Positions 25,605 through 33,692 of a stretch of DNA of 42,397 nucleotides are shown here, in pieces (the stretch's first letter is position 1; every line of letters starts with the position of its first letter). The translations under genes and the position numbers were made by a program. Under the pieces are notes generated by a model, which saw only the letters and a list, made by a program, of their open reading frames with translations, made no database searches and was not told the DNA's origin. The stretch comes from Sedimenticola hydrogenitrophicus (GTDB taxonomy: Bacteria; Pseudomonadota; Gammaproteobacteria; Chromatiales; Chromatiaceae). The DNA lies in assembly GCF_025175675.1 (NCBI RefSeq), contig NZ_JANIOA010000039.1:1-42397 (forward strand). Direction: 5' to 3'.

Positions 25605-27134
25605 ATGGACCATACCCCCAGAGTCAACCCAAGCGTCGACAAGCCGGGCCTGATCAGGGCGCTACGGCAGATCCTGCCGGCGCAGCGGATCCTGCATGAG
25701 CGGGAGGCGCTGCGCCCCTACGAGTGCGACGGGCTCTCCGCCTACCGTCAAGTGCCCCTGCTGGTGGTGCTGCCCGACGATGCCGAACAGGTGCGGCAGG
25801 TGATGCAGTGCTGCCACGAGCGCGGCGTGCCGGTGGTGGCGCGGGGGGCGGCGACCGGGCTCTCCGGGGGCGCCCTGCCGCTGGCCGACGGCGTGCTGCT
25901 GAGCCTGGCCCGGCTCAACCGGACCCTGCATATCGACCCGCTCAACCGCACCGCCCGGGTGCAGCCCGGGGTGCGCAACCTGGCCATCTCCCAGGCGGTG
26001 GAGGGCCTGGGGCTCTATTATGCCCCCGATCCCTCGTCGCAGATCGCCTGCACCATCGGCGGCAACGTGGCGGAGAACTCCGGCGGGGTGCACTGCCTCA
26101 AGTACGGCCTCACGGTGCATAATGTGCTGCAACTGAAGCTGGTGACCGCCACGGGCGAGCTGGTTACCCTGGGGGCCGAGGCGTTGGACGCCCCGGGCTT
26201 CGACTTGCCGGCGCTGCTGATCGGCTCCGAGGGGATGCTCGGTATTGTGGTCGAGGTGCTGGTGAAACTGTTGCCGACACCCGAACGCGCCCAGGTGCTG
26301 CTGGCCGCCTTCGATGATGTCAGCAAGGCGGCCAACGCGGTGGGGGACGTGATCGCCGCCGGCATCATCCCGGCCGGCCTGGAGATGATGGACGGCCTGG
26401 CGATCCGCGCCGCCGAGGATTTCGTGCATGCCGGCTATCCGGTGGATGCCGCGGCGATTTTGCTATGCGAGTTGGACGGCGCCAACGAGGAGGTCTCCGC
26501 CCACCTGGCCCGGGTGCGCCAGCAGCTGCTCGACTCCGGGGCCACCGAGGTGCGCACGGCCGAGAATGAGGAGCAGCGGGCGCTGTTCTGGAAGGGGCGC
26601 AAGTCGGCCTTTCCGGCGGTGGGACGCATCTCGCCCGATTACTACTGCATGGACGGCACGGTGCCGCGCAAGCGTCTGGCCGAGGTACTGCTGGAGACCA
26701 GCCGCTTGTCGGAACACTACCAGCTGCCGGTGGCCAATGTGTTCCACGCCGGCGATGGCAACCTGCATCCGCTGATCCTGTACGATGCCAACCGCCCGGG
26801 CGAACTGAAGCGGGCCGAGGATCTCGGTGCCGAGATTCTCGAGCTGTGCGTGCGGGTCGGCGGCACCATTACCGGCGAACACGGGGTGGGGCATGAGAAG
26901 ATCCACCAGATGTGCGTGCAGTTCAGCGCCGCCGAACTGGCCCAGTTCCATGCGGTGAAACGGGCCTTCGATCCGCACGGCCTGCTCAACCCCGGCAAGG
27001 CGGTCCCCCAGCCGCGCCACTGTTCCGAGTACAAGGCGCTGGGCAGCGATACCCTGACCCCGCCCAGTGCTCGGGATCAGCGCGCGCGGGATCAGGACGA
27101 GCAGGATCAGGACGTCAGGGATCACGGGGCATAG
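25605..27134 (+). CDS. glcD: Glycolate oxidase subunit GlcD (FAD-linked)
   Basis: GlcD is the FAD-binding catalytic subunit of glycolate oxidase (glycolate to glyoxylate). The 509-residue protein (E. coli: 499) has an N-terminal PCMH FAD domain (VVARGAATGLSGGALPLADG, then PDPSSQIACTIGGNVAENSG) and a C-terminal FAD-oxidase domain with FHAGDGNLHP and GTITGEHGVGHEK. The last 30 or so residues are unusual: RDQ-type repeats (about 485-509) from repeated CGGGATCAG DNA. I chose the ATG at 25605 because homology begins at about residue 15; the longer in-frame opening overlaps trkH. glcE follows by 1 bp and glcF overlaps glcE by 1 bp, forming one operon. Confidence 0.95.
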   Translation: MDHTPRVNPSVDKPGLIRALRQILPAQRILHEREALRPYECDGLSAYRQVPLLVVLPDDAEQVRQVMQCCHERGVPVVARGAATGLSGGALPLADGVLLSLARLNRTLHIDPLNRTARVQPGVRNLAISQAVEGLGLYYAPDPSSQIACTIGGNVAENSGGVHCLKYGLTVHNVLQLKLVTATGELVTLGAEALDAPGFDLPALLIGSEGMLGIVVEVLVKLLPTPERAQVLLAAFDDVSKAANAVGDVIAAGIIPAGLEMMDGLAIRAAEDFVHAGYPVDAAAILLCELDGANEEVSAHLARVRQQLLDSGATEVRTAENEEQRALFWKGRKSAFPAVGRISPDYYCMDGTVPRKRLAEVLLETSRLSEHYQLPVANVFHAGDGNLHPLILYDANRPGELKRAEDLGAEILELCVRVGGTITGEHGVGHEKIHQMCVQFSAAELAQFHAVKRAFDPHGLLNPGKAVPQPRHCSEYKALGSDTLTPPSARDQRARDQDEQDQDVRDHGA

Positions 27135-27135
27135 C

Positions 27136-28218
27136 ATGGAAATCGCAGCCAACGACATCAGTCAGACCCTGTGTCAGAGCGTGGCCGAGGCGGCCGGACT
27201 CGGGCGGCCGCTGCAGCTGTGCGGTTCCGGCAGCAAGGGGTTTTTCGGGCGCCGGGCGACCGGTACGCCGCTGGAGCTGACCGCCCACCGGGGGGTGATC
27301 AATTACGAACCGCGCGAGCTGGTCATCACGGTCCGCGCCGGCACCCGGCTGGCCGAGCTGGAGGCGCTGCTGGCTGCCGAGGGGCAGATGCTGGCGTTCG
27401 AGCCGCCCCATTTCGGGCCGTCCGCCACTCTGGGCGGCAGCGCCGCCTGCGGCCTGTCGGGGCCGCGCCGACCCTATGCCGGCGCGCTACGGGACTTTGT
27501 CCTCGGGGTTACCCTGATCAACGGCCGCGGCGAACGGTTGCGTTTCGGCGGCGAGGTGATGAAGAATGTGGCCGGCTACGATCTCTCCCGGCTGATGGTG
27601 GGGGCCATGGGTAGCCTCGGGCTGTTGCTGGATGTCAGCCTGAAGGTGCTGCCGCTGCCGGAGACGGAGCGCACCCTGGTGCAGGCGTGCACGGAAGCGC
27701 AGGCCATCGAACGGATGAACCGGCTGGCCGGGACGCCGCTGCCGCTGAGCGGCGCGGTCTATGACGGCCTGCAACTCTATCTGCGGCTGTCCGGTTCCGC
27801 GCCGGGCGTCAGGGCCGCGCAAACCCAACTGGGTGGCGAGGTGCTGGCGGATGGGGCGGGCTTCTGGCGGCGGGTGCGCGAGCTGGAGCATCCCTTTTTC
27901 GACAACGATCGGCCGCTCTGGCGGCTTTCGATCGCCCCCGGTGCGCCCCCCCTGGGCCTGCCGGGCAAGCAGTTCATCGACTGGGGCGGCGCCCAGCGCT
28001 GGCTGCTTGTCGAGCAGCCGACCGAGCAATTGGCCGAGCGGCTGCGTGAGGTCGCCGTTCAGCACGGCGGTCATGCCCAGCTGTTTCGTGGTGGCGATAG
28101 AAACGGGGCGGTCAACCACCCGTTACCCGGACCGCTGATGCAGCTGCATCAACAGTTAAAGCTGGCCTTCGATCCCCAGGGGATCTTCAACCCGGGCCGG
28201 CTCTATCCGGAGTTCTGA
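27136..28218 (+). CDS. glcE: Glycolate oxidase subunit GlcE
   Basis: The 360-residue FAD-binding subunit (E. coli GlcE: 350) has FAD_binding_4 features: LQLCGSGSKGFFGRR, YEPRELVITVRAGTRLAELEALLA, GGSAACGLSGPRRPYAGALRDFVLG and GEVMKNVAGYDLSRLMVGAMGS. These closely follow E. coli GlcE. It lacks the C-terminal FAD-oxidase domain seen in GlcD and needs GlcD and GlcF to act as one membrane-linked complex. The ATG at 27136 is 1 bp after the glcD stop. An in-frame upstream start would lie within glcD and is not supported. Confidence 0.95.
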   Translation: MEIAANDISQTLCQSVAEAAGLGRPLQLCGSGSKGFFGRRATGTPLELTAHRGVINYEPRELVITVRAGTRLAELEALLAAEGQMLAFEPPHFGPSATLGGSAACGLSGPRRPYAGALRDFVLGVTLINGRGERLRFGGEVMKNVAGYDLSRLMVGAMGSLGLLLDVSLKVLPLPETERTLVQACTEAQAIERMNRLAGTPLPLSGAVYDGLQLYLRLSGSAPGVRAAQTQLGGEVLADGAGFWRRVRELEHPFFDNDRPLWRLSIAPGAPPLGLPGKQFIDWGGAQRWLLVEQPTEQLAERLREVAVQHGGHAQLFRGGDRNGAVNHPLPGPLMQLHQQLKLAFDPQGIFNPGRLYPEF

Positions 28219-29435
28219 TGCAGACCAACCTGCTGCCAAGCTATCTCGACACGCCCCACGGCCGGGAGGCGGATGCCATCCTCAGGAGCTGCGTGCACTG
28301 CGGTTTCTGCACCGCCACCTGCCCCACCTATCAGCTGCTGGGCGATGAGCTGGACAGTCCCCGGGGACGCATCTACCTGATCAAACAGGTGCTGGAAGGG
28401 GAGCCGGTGAGCGAACGGACCCAGCGCCATCTGGATCGCTGTCTCACCTGCCGCTCCTGCGAGACCACCTGCCCCTCCGGGGTGCGTTATGGGCGTCTGC
28501 TGGATATCGGCCGCGGCGTGGTGGAGCGGCAGGTCGGGCGCTCCGCGTTCGCCGGTGCCGTGCGCTGGGGTCTGCGCCAGGTGCTGCCTTACCCGCAACG
28601 CTTCGCCCTGCTGCTCGGGCTGGGGCAACGGCTGCGGCCGCTGCTGCCGGCGAAACTGCGCCGGAAGCTGCCAGCCCGGGTCGCGCCGTCGTCCCGACCC
28701 CCGACGCGGCACGCCCGGACCCTGCTGGTGCTGGAGGGGTGCGCCCAGTCCGTGGCCACACCCAATACCAACGCGGCCGCGGCCCGGGTGCTGGACCGGC
28801 TCGGCATCTCCCTGATCGCCCCCGCCGCCCAGGGCTGTTGCGGTGCGGTCAGCCAACACCTGGCGGCGGAGCACGAGGCGGCCGGCTTCATGCGGCGCAA
28901 TATCGACGCCTGGTGGCCGCATATCGAGGCCGGGGCCGAGGCGATCCTGATCAGCGCCAGCGGTTGCGGCACCCAGGTCAAGGAGTACGGCGCGCTGCTG
29001 CGCCACGATCCGGCCTACGCCGGGAAGGCGCAACGGGTCTCCGAACTGGCCCGGGACCTGTGCGAGGTGCTGGAGGCGGAACCGCTGGAGGATCTGTTCC
29101 TCCCCCGGCGCGGCCGGCGGATCGCCTATCACTCCCCCTGCTCGCTGCAGCACGGCCAGCAGCTGGCCGAGCGGGTGGAGGCGATCCTGACCCGCCTCGG
29201 TTTCGAGCTGACCCCGGTGGCCGACAGCCACCTCTGCTGCGGCTCCGCCGGGACCTATTCGATCCTGCAGTCCGAGCTCTCGCAACAGCTGCTGAACAAC
29301 AAGCTGGCGGCGCTGCAGGCGGGGAAGCCGGAGTTGATCGTCTCGGCCAATGTGGGGTGTCAGCTGCACCTGCAGAGCGGCACGAGTCGGTCCGTGCGGC
29401 ACTGGATCGAACTGCTGGACGAGGCGATCGACTGA
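28218..29435 (+). CDS. glcF: Glycolate oxidase iron-sulfur subunit GlcF
   Basis: The 405-residue protein (E. coli: 407) carries two [4Fe-4S] motifs near the N-terminus, CVHCGFCTATCPTY and CLTCRSCETTCPSG. Two cysteine-rich CCG domains follow: EGCAQSVATPN with AAQGCCGAVSQH, and HSPCSLQHGQQL with DSHLCCGSAGTYS. This arrangement passes electrons from GlcDE to the quinone pool. It starts at ATG 28218 in the TGATG overlap with glcE. Arrival of electrons from glycolate fits an autotroph that must dispose of 2-phosphoglycolate, but this role is inference. A palindromic repeat follows. Confidence 0.96.
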   Translation: MQTNLLPSYLDTPHGREADAILRSCVHCGFCTATCPTYQLLGDELDSPRGRIYLIKQVLEGEPVSERTQRHLDRCLTCRSCETTCPSGVRYGRLLDIGRGVVERQVGRSAFAGAVRWGLRQVLPYPQRFALLLGLGQRLRPLLPAKLRRKLPARVAPSSRPPTRHARTLLVLEGCAQSVATPNTNAAAARVLDRLGISLIAPAAQGCCGAVSQHLAAEHEAAGFMRRNIDAWWPHIEAGAEAILISASGCGTQVKEYGALLRHDPAYAGKAQRVSELARDLCEVLEAEPLEDLFLPRRGRRIAYHSPCSLQHGQQLAERVEAILTRLGFELTPVADSHLCCGSAGTYSILQSELSQQLLNNKLAALQAGKPELIVSANVGCQLHLQSGTSRSVRHWIELLDEAID

Positions 29436-29454
29436 GGCCGACACCTGGCAGCCT

Positions 29455-29697
29455 AGGGCTACCCTTTACCCACAAATGCCGATGAACACGTGTGTAGGAT
29501 GGGTGGAGGCGCGCGCCACCGTTGTTGGAGGCTGTCCGTGGCGGCTGGGCGGCGCCGTAACCCTTCTTCGGATGCGGATGCAGGTGCGCGATGGGTTGCG
29601 CGCCGGAGAGGGAGCCAGCGGAGAGTTCATGGGGGCGCTCCACCCATCCTACGCCCGAATGCAGTCCGGCCCACTTATGGGTAAAGGGCAGGCCCTA
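29455..29697. repeat. Nested palindromic element between glcF and the receiver gene
   Basis: Two nested inverted repeats fill the 285-bp gap. The outer pair is AGGGCTACCCTTTACCCA (from 29455) against TGGGTAAAGGGCAGGCCCT (to 29697). The inner pair is perfect over 15 bp: GTAGGATGGGTGGAG (29494-29508) and CTCCACCCATCCTAC (29638-29652). It separates convergent genes and has no coding capacity. It looks like a REP/MITE-like element, and strong stems here may also stop transcription from both sides. Confidence 0.6.
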
Positions 29698-29720
29698 TAG
29701 CCGGGATTTACCCTGGTCTT

Positions 29721-30119
29721 TTAGGACGGGACGCCACCGCCAGGATGCGGGGTGCAACTTGCCGGCCACTCGGCATCGGACTGGAACAGCCGGTGCAGCC
29801 GCTGGGCGCTGACCGGCTTGGCTTGGAAGCGGCAGCACGGCTGGTCGCATTCCAGGGCGGTGACAAAGCCGCTGCAGAGGATGATGCGCATGGCCGGATT
29901 GAGGGCCCGCAGCCGCTCCACCAGCTCCATGCCGCAACCGTCCGGCAGGTTGTAATCCAGCAGCCCCAGGTCCACCTGGCCCGTCTCGGCAGCGGCGATC
30001 GCGGCCGTGCAGCAGTCGGTCGCGGTGACCCGGTAGCCCAGGTCTTCAAACTCCCAGGTGAGCATCTGCCGCAGGGAGCGGTTGTCTTCCACGATGAGCA
30101 GATGTTGTGCGGGGTTCAT
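29721..30119 (-). CDS. Stand-alone response regulator receiver protein
   Basis: This 132-residue protein is a CheY-like receiver without an output domain. The acidic pocket (IVEDN), phospho-acceptor Asp in LGLLDYNLPDGCGM, conserved Ser/Thr in ILCSGF and Lys in AKPVSAQRL are all present, so phosphorylation is possible. A short proline-rich tail (about 118-132) has no recognised function. The gene starts 5 bp after the stop of the sigma factor gene, so the two are in one operon and translation is probably coupled; no Shine-Dalgarno is visible. No histidine kinase gene lies nearby, so its partner is encoded elsewhere. Confidence 0.85.
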   Translation of the reverse strand: MNPAQHLLIVEDNRSLRQMLTWEFEDLGYRVTATDCCTAAIAAAETGQVDLGLLDYNLPDGCGMELVERLRALNPAMRIILCSGFVTALECDQPCCRFQAKPVSAQRLHRLFQSDAEWPASCTPHPGGGVPS

Positions 30120-30124
30120 CCGAT

Positions 30125-30658
30125 TCAGGCGACCAAGGCTTGTTTTAGTTTATTGCGTGCCCGGAACAGCCGGGTGCCGACGCCCGCCGAGCTGAGGCCC
30201 AGTTTCTCGGCGATCTCCTTCTGAGAATAGCCTCCTATGACCTGATGCACCAGGGGTTCGCGATACTCTGCCGGCAGCTCCTCTATCGCCCGGCGCAGTA
30301 CGAAGGCCTCGGTGGAGGTGTCATAGTAGTTGTCGTTCGACTCCAGGGTCTCCAGCGGGATATCCGACTCCTGCAGCTGCTTGCGTTCGAAGCGACGGGC
30401 ATTTTCGCGTCGCAGGATAGTGAACAACCAGCCCTTGGCCGCTTGCGGATTCTGCAGGTGGTGGAGCGATTTCCAGGCCCGCAGCAGGGTCTCCTGGACC
30501 AGATCCTCGGCGGTATGTTTGTCACCGGCCAGCCAGTGGGCGTAACGCTGCAGGTCCTGGGCGTAGCGGCGGGCCAGTGCGTTGAACTGGCGGTGGTCGT
30601 CGCGGCCGGTCTGGGCAGTGGTGTCATTCCAGGTTTGTAGCAGGGCGAGATTGCTCAT
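30125..30658 (-). CDS. ECF-type (sigma-70 family) RNA polymerase sigma factor
   Basis: The 177-residue protein has sigma region 2 (FNALARRYAQDLQRYAHWLA, then DLVQETLLRAWKSL) and region 4 (RRAIEELPAEYREPLVHQVI, then YSQKEIAEKLGLSSAGVGTRLFRAR). It has no region 1 or 3, as in ECF sigma factors. No anti-sigma gene follows; instead a stand-alone receiver gene is 5 bp downstream. I chose the ATG at 30658 (MSNLALLQTW), preceded by AAGGAA; a longer in-frame opening (80 residues) covers the AT-rich promoter region and is not credible. Regulation may involve repeats and a TATAAT upstream. Its promoter targets are unknown. Confidence 0.88.
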   Translation of the reverse strand: MSNLALLQTWNDTTAQTGRDDHRQFNALARRYAQDLQRYAHWLAGDKHTAEDLVQETLLRAWKSLHHLQNPQAAKGWLFTILRRENARRFERKQLQESDIPLETLESNDNYYDTSTEAFVLRRAIEELPAEYREPLVHQVIGGYSQKEIAEKLGLSSAGVGTRLFRARNKLKQALVA

Positions 30659-30746
30659 TGTGATTCCTTGCATGGGTTGTAAATGGTTGCTTGCAAGGAG
30701 TAGAGCAGGAGTCGTGCCATGTTTGTAACATATTGAAATGTAAGTA

Positions 30747-30811
30747 ATTATACCTATTTTCCAGGAGAATTTTTGTAACGAAGTGTTGTAACGAAACGTT
30801 AAACGTAACGA
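30747..30811 (-). promoter_or_regulatory. Candidate promoter and repeats upstream of the sigma factor
   Basis: On the minus strand TATAAT is perfect at 30747-30752, about 90 bp before the sigma factor start. Behind it lie two exact copies of TTCGTTACAA (30773-30782 and 30786-30795, 13 bp apart) and a third shortened copy (TCGTTACG, 30804-30811). No clear -35 at 16-18 bp is visible, so the repeats may be a binding site or a non-standard promoter element. The area is markedly AT-rich. Confidence 0.4.
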
Positions 30812-30856
30812 TTTGATTTGGCCCGGTCCCGGGTCCCTGTTCCCTAACGTTTTTGG

Positions 30857-30931
30857 TAGGGGCAACCCCCTGTGGTTGCCCTTGTGGTCATGGGGCATCG
30901 GCCCGGGCAGACACGGGGGCCTGGCCCTACG
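30857..30931. repeat. Imperfect palindrome of GTAGGGGC type
   Basis: GTAGGGGC (30857-30864) pairs imperfectly with GGCCCTAC (30923-30930), with inner GC-rich arms. The first half resembles the hairpin at 37460-37485. It lies between the end of the NtrC-type gene and the sigma factor promoter and is non-coding. It might end transcription of the NtrC-type gene, but no T-run follows. Confidence 0.45.
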
Positions 30932-30949
30932 ATCGAATTCCGCGAGTCC

Positions 30950-32317
30950 TTAGGGAAGGGTCAGGTCGTACTTTTTGATCTTGCGGTCCAGGGCGGGACG
31001 GGAGATGCCCAGTATCTCGCAGCTGTTGCCTTTGTGGCCCCGGGTATACTCCAGCACGCGCTGGATATGCTCCGCTTCCACCTGATCCAGGGTCCGCTCC
31101 ACCGGGGTGCCGGCGCCGGTGTTGGCGGAGGTGGCCTGGGGGCCGGGTTGATTCGACTGCGGGAACAGCAGCAGATCGGGTGTGAGGACATCGGTCCTGG
31201 CATGCACCAGCGCCTGGGTCAGCAGGTTTTCCAATTCGCGCACGTTACCCGGCCAGTCGTAGGCCTTGAGCGCGGCCAGGGTGGCGTCGGTGAGTTGCGC
31301 GACCGGTTTGTGGATTTTGCGGGCGATCCGTTCCACCAGCGCCTCGGCCAGCAGCTGGATATCCTCCAACCGCTCGCGCAACGGTGGCAAGTGAATGGAG
31401 ATTACCTTCAGCCGGTAGGCCAGATCCTCGCGGAAGCGCCGAGCCGCCACCTCGGCGAACAGATCGCGGTGGGTGGCGGCGATGATGCGTGCATTGGTGC
31501 GGAGCTGCTGACTGCCGCCGACCCGCTCGAAGGTCTGCTCCTGCAGTACCCGTAACAGTTTCGCCTGTAGTGCGGGAGCCAGTTCGCCGATCTCGTCCAG
31601 AAACAGGGTACCGTCCTGGGCCAGCTCGAACCTGCCCTGCTTGCGCTCGCTGGCGCCGGTAAAGGCCCCCTTCTCGTGGCCGAACAGCTCGCTCTCCAGC
31701 AGGGTGTCGACGATGGCGGCGCAGTTGATGGCAACAAAGGGACCCGGCACCCCGGAGTGGTTGTGGATCAGCCGGGCCACCACCTCCTTGCCGGTGCCGG
31801 ATTCGCCGGTGATCAGCACGGTGGCGTTGCTGCCGGCGCTGAGGGCGATCTCCTTGCTCACCTGCAGCATCGCCTCACCGCGGCCGATCAGCTCCTGGTG
31901 GCTCTTCGGTTCCGGACGTTCGGACTGCAGCGCCTTCACCTCGCGCGCCAGGCGCTGGTTCTCCAGCACCCGCTCCACCACATGCCGCAGCTCGCCGAGT
32001 TTGATCGGCTTGTGGATGAAATCCACCGCCCCCAGCTTGATCGCCTCGATGGCCAGCTCCAGGTCGTGCTGGCCGGTAATCATGATCACGCACTGGTTCA
32101 GTGACTCCTCGCCGATCTGGCGCAACAGGTCGATGCCCTGTCCGTCCGGCAACTTCTGATCCAGCAGCAGCAGATCGTAGGCGGCCGCCCTGATCCGCTC
32201 GAGTCCCTCGTCACAGCGCGCGGTTCCCTCCACCACGAAGCCCTGCTCCTCGAAATGGAGCTGCAGCATCTGGTTCAGGGAGGCGTCGTCTTCAATGATC
32301 AGCAATCGGGTGGTCAT
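30950..32317 (-). CDS. Sigma-54 dependent NtrC-family response regulator
   Basis: The 455-residue protein has a receiver (acidic IIEDD, Asp53 in LLLLDQKLPDGQG, FIHKPIKLGEL), a full AAA+ sigma-54 activator domain, and a Fis-type helix-turn-helix (HKGNSCEILGISRPALDRKIKKY). Key motifs are intact: GESGTGKEVVARLIH (Walker A), FGHEKGAFTGA, and GTLFLDEIGEL (Walker B). This contrasts with the NtrX at 21245, which has lost the first two. I chose the ATG at 32317 since the receiver starts there. It ends upstream of the sigma factor gene but after a 290-bp gap with promoter-like DNA, so it may be separately transcribed. Target genes and kinase are unknown. Confidence 0.93.
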   Translation of the reverse strand: MTTRLLIIEDDASLNQMLQLHFEEQGFVVEGTARCDEGLERIRAAAYDLLLLDQKLPDGQGIDLLRQIGEESLNQCVIMITGQHDLELAIEAIKLGAVDFIHKPIKLGELRHVVERVLENQRLAREVKALQSERPEPKSHQELIGRGEAMLQVSKEIALSAGSNATVLITGESGTGKEVVARLIHNHSGVPGPFVAINCAAIVDTLLESELFGHEKGAFTGASERKQGRFELAQDGTLFLDEIGELAPALQAKLLRVLQEQTFERVGGSQQLRTNARIIAATHRDLFAEVAARRFREDLAYRLKVISIHLPPLRERLEDIQLLAEALVERIARKIHKPVAQLTDATLAALKAYDWPGNVRELENLLTQALVHARTDVLTPDLLLFPQSNQPGPQATSANTGAGTPVERTLDQVEAEHIQRVLEYTRGHKGNSCEILGISRPALDRKIKKYDLTLP

Positions 32318-32365
32318 GGCGCTTAGCATAACCCAAAGTAACGGAGGCGTGTCGTCTGTGGGGTG

Positions 32366-32758
32366 TCAGGAGGGCAGCCGGTAGATGGCGTAAGCCAGGG
32401 TGGCCCAGCCGGCCAGCAGACAGAGCCCGCCAAACGGGGTGACCAGACCCAGCACCCGGATGCCGCTCAGGGCCATCAGGTAGAGGCTGCCGGAGAACAG
32501 CAGGATGCCCGCCAGCATCAGCCAGCCGCTCCGTGTGATCCATCGGTCAGCGGGGAAGCGGAGTGCCAGCAGTCCGACGGCCAGCAGCGCCAGCGTGTGC
32601 AGCCCCTGATACTGCACCCCGGTCTGCCAGACGGTCAGCATCCGGCCCGACAGGGTGTCGCCCAGGGCATGGGCGCCGAACGCCCCCAGGGCCACGGTGA
32701 CAAATCCGCTGACGGCGGCGCACAGCAGCAGCGGCCGGGTCCGGGTCATGGCGTTCAA
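32366..32758 (-). CDS. DUF423 family small membrane protein
   Basis: The 130-residue protein has four hydrophobic helices and the DUF423 signature: GAFGAHALGDTL near the N-terminus, TGVQYQGLHTLALL in the middle and a GGLCLLAGWATLAYAIYRL C-terminus. It resembles E. coli YgdD (about 131 residues). No function is known. Its start overlaps the stop of the upstream 184-residue gene by 4 bp, so the pair is co-transcribed. ATG at 32758 and at 32749 are both possible starts. Confidence 0.88.
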   Translation of the reverse strand: MNAMTRTRPLLLCAAVSGFVTVALGAFGAHALGDTLSGRMLTVWQTGVQYQGLHTLALLAVGLLALRFPADRWITRSGWLMLAGILLFSGSLYLMALSGIRVLGLVTPFGGLCLLAGWATLAYAIYRLPS

Positions 32759-33309
32759 TGGGACTGGTTCCGGCCCAGTTCGGCAAGGATATCCAGGGTC
32801 AGCTGGCGGGTCTGCTCATTCATCCCCTTGCACAGTTTGTCGGCATCGCGCTCGCCGTTGATCAGCGGGCGGATCACCGCCGCCAGCCGCGCCATCGGGC
32901 CGCCGGCGCGGCGCATCTGCTCTGCCATCTCGGAGATCAGGGTCAGGGCCTCCACATTGCCGCTACCGGCGGCCTGGATCATCCCGGCCAGCCCGGGGGC
33001 GGCGAGGGCGGGTTCCGGGCGGGCGCTGGGGTCTGGCAGGGTGGCGGGATCCTGCAGGCCGCGCAGGATCGCCTCGGCGATCACCTGGTCCTCCTCGTCC
33101 AGTCCCCTGAGGGCACCGAGTTCCCGTTGACCGTCTGTGAATTGTCTGATCACCCGGGTCAAAGTGTGCCAGCCGCTCGCCTCGGCCTGCTGCAACAACT
33201 GCTCCAGTGCGGCCCGGTTGTGGGGCTGCTGGGCCAGCTGCACCACCTGGCAGATAAAGGGGGCGTGCAGGGTAATGATCTGCTGATGTTTGGGGGGTAG
33301 ATTTTTCAT
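32755..33309 (-). CDS. Unknown helical protein upstream of DUF423 gene
   Basis: I do not recognise this 184-residue protein. It is predicted largely helical, with an Ala/Pro-rich central linker (about 90-108; PDPSARPEPALAAPG), no cysteine clusters other than isolated residues, no signal peptide and no membrane helix. Two helical halves flank the linker (residues 1-88 and 110-184). It overlaps the DUF423 gene by 4 bp. I chose the ATG at 33309 because upstream in-frame residues have a low-complexity look and lie in the promoter region of aprB. The gene is divergent from aprB with 383 bp between. Confidence 0.7.
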   Translation of the reverse strand: MKNLPPKHQQIITLHAPFICQVVQLAQQPHNRAALEQLLQQAEASGWHTLTRVIRQFTDGQRELGALRGLDEEDQVIAEAILRGLQDPATLPDPSARPEPALAAPGLAGMIQAAGSGNVEALTLISEMAEQMRRAGGPMARLAAVIRPLINGERDADKLCKGMNEQTRQLTLDILAELGRNQSH

Positions 33310-33692
33310 GACCGACAGGGTGTTAAATGACTTTGACCCACCATAACCGAGGTGCCGCGGCGGGTCCATCATCAAATGCTTATCCTGCGAATAAACAGGG
33401 TTTATGCCCCGCCCAAAACTATTGTTTGGCACTTTTATTAGCAAATCTTTATGTTGTCCCTCCTGATGTCTGGAATGCACTGACGCCGAAGTGGCGTTTA
33501 TGTCCCGAATGGCTGGACCGAAAGGTCGCCATGAGATCAAGTCGCTGGTTTACGGACCCTGCAGGTCGTGGATCAACCAGAGAAAAATACCGAATTGAGC
33601 ATCTTCCCGCGAGCCGGGTATCGACTCGAGAAAACGCCACTGATGTCAGGTGGTGATTTTAACACTGCAGTGAAACTAGGAGAATAAGTACC
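33310..33692. promoter_or_regulatory. Divergent regulatory region before aprB
   Basis: The 383-bp gap is AT-richer than its neighbours and must carry the aprBA promoter. It has no gene and I cannot assign -35/-10 boxes with certainty. A TTGGCAC...TAGC at 33428-33444 resembles a sigma-54 site but the GG-GC spacing is 11 bp rather than 10. A loose TTGAGC ... TATCGA pair with an 18-bp spacer lies about 95 bp before aprB. AGGAG lies 10 nt before the aprB ATG. Confidence 0.4.

Noticed and set aside
33428-33444. Sigma-54 promoter before aprB
   Set aside because: The TTGGCAC element has GG-GC spacing of 11 rather than 10 bp and the second box is TAGC rather than TTGC.
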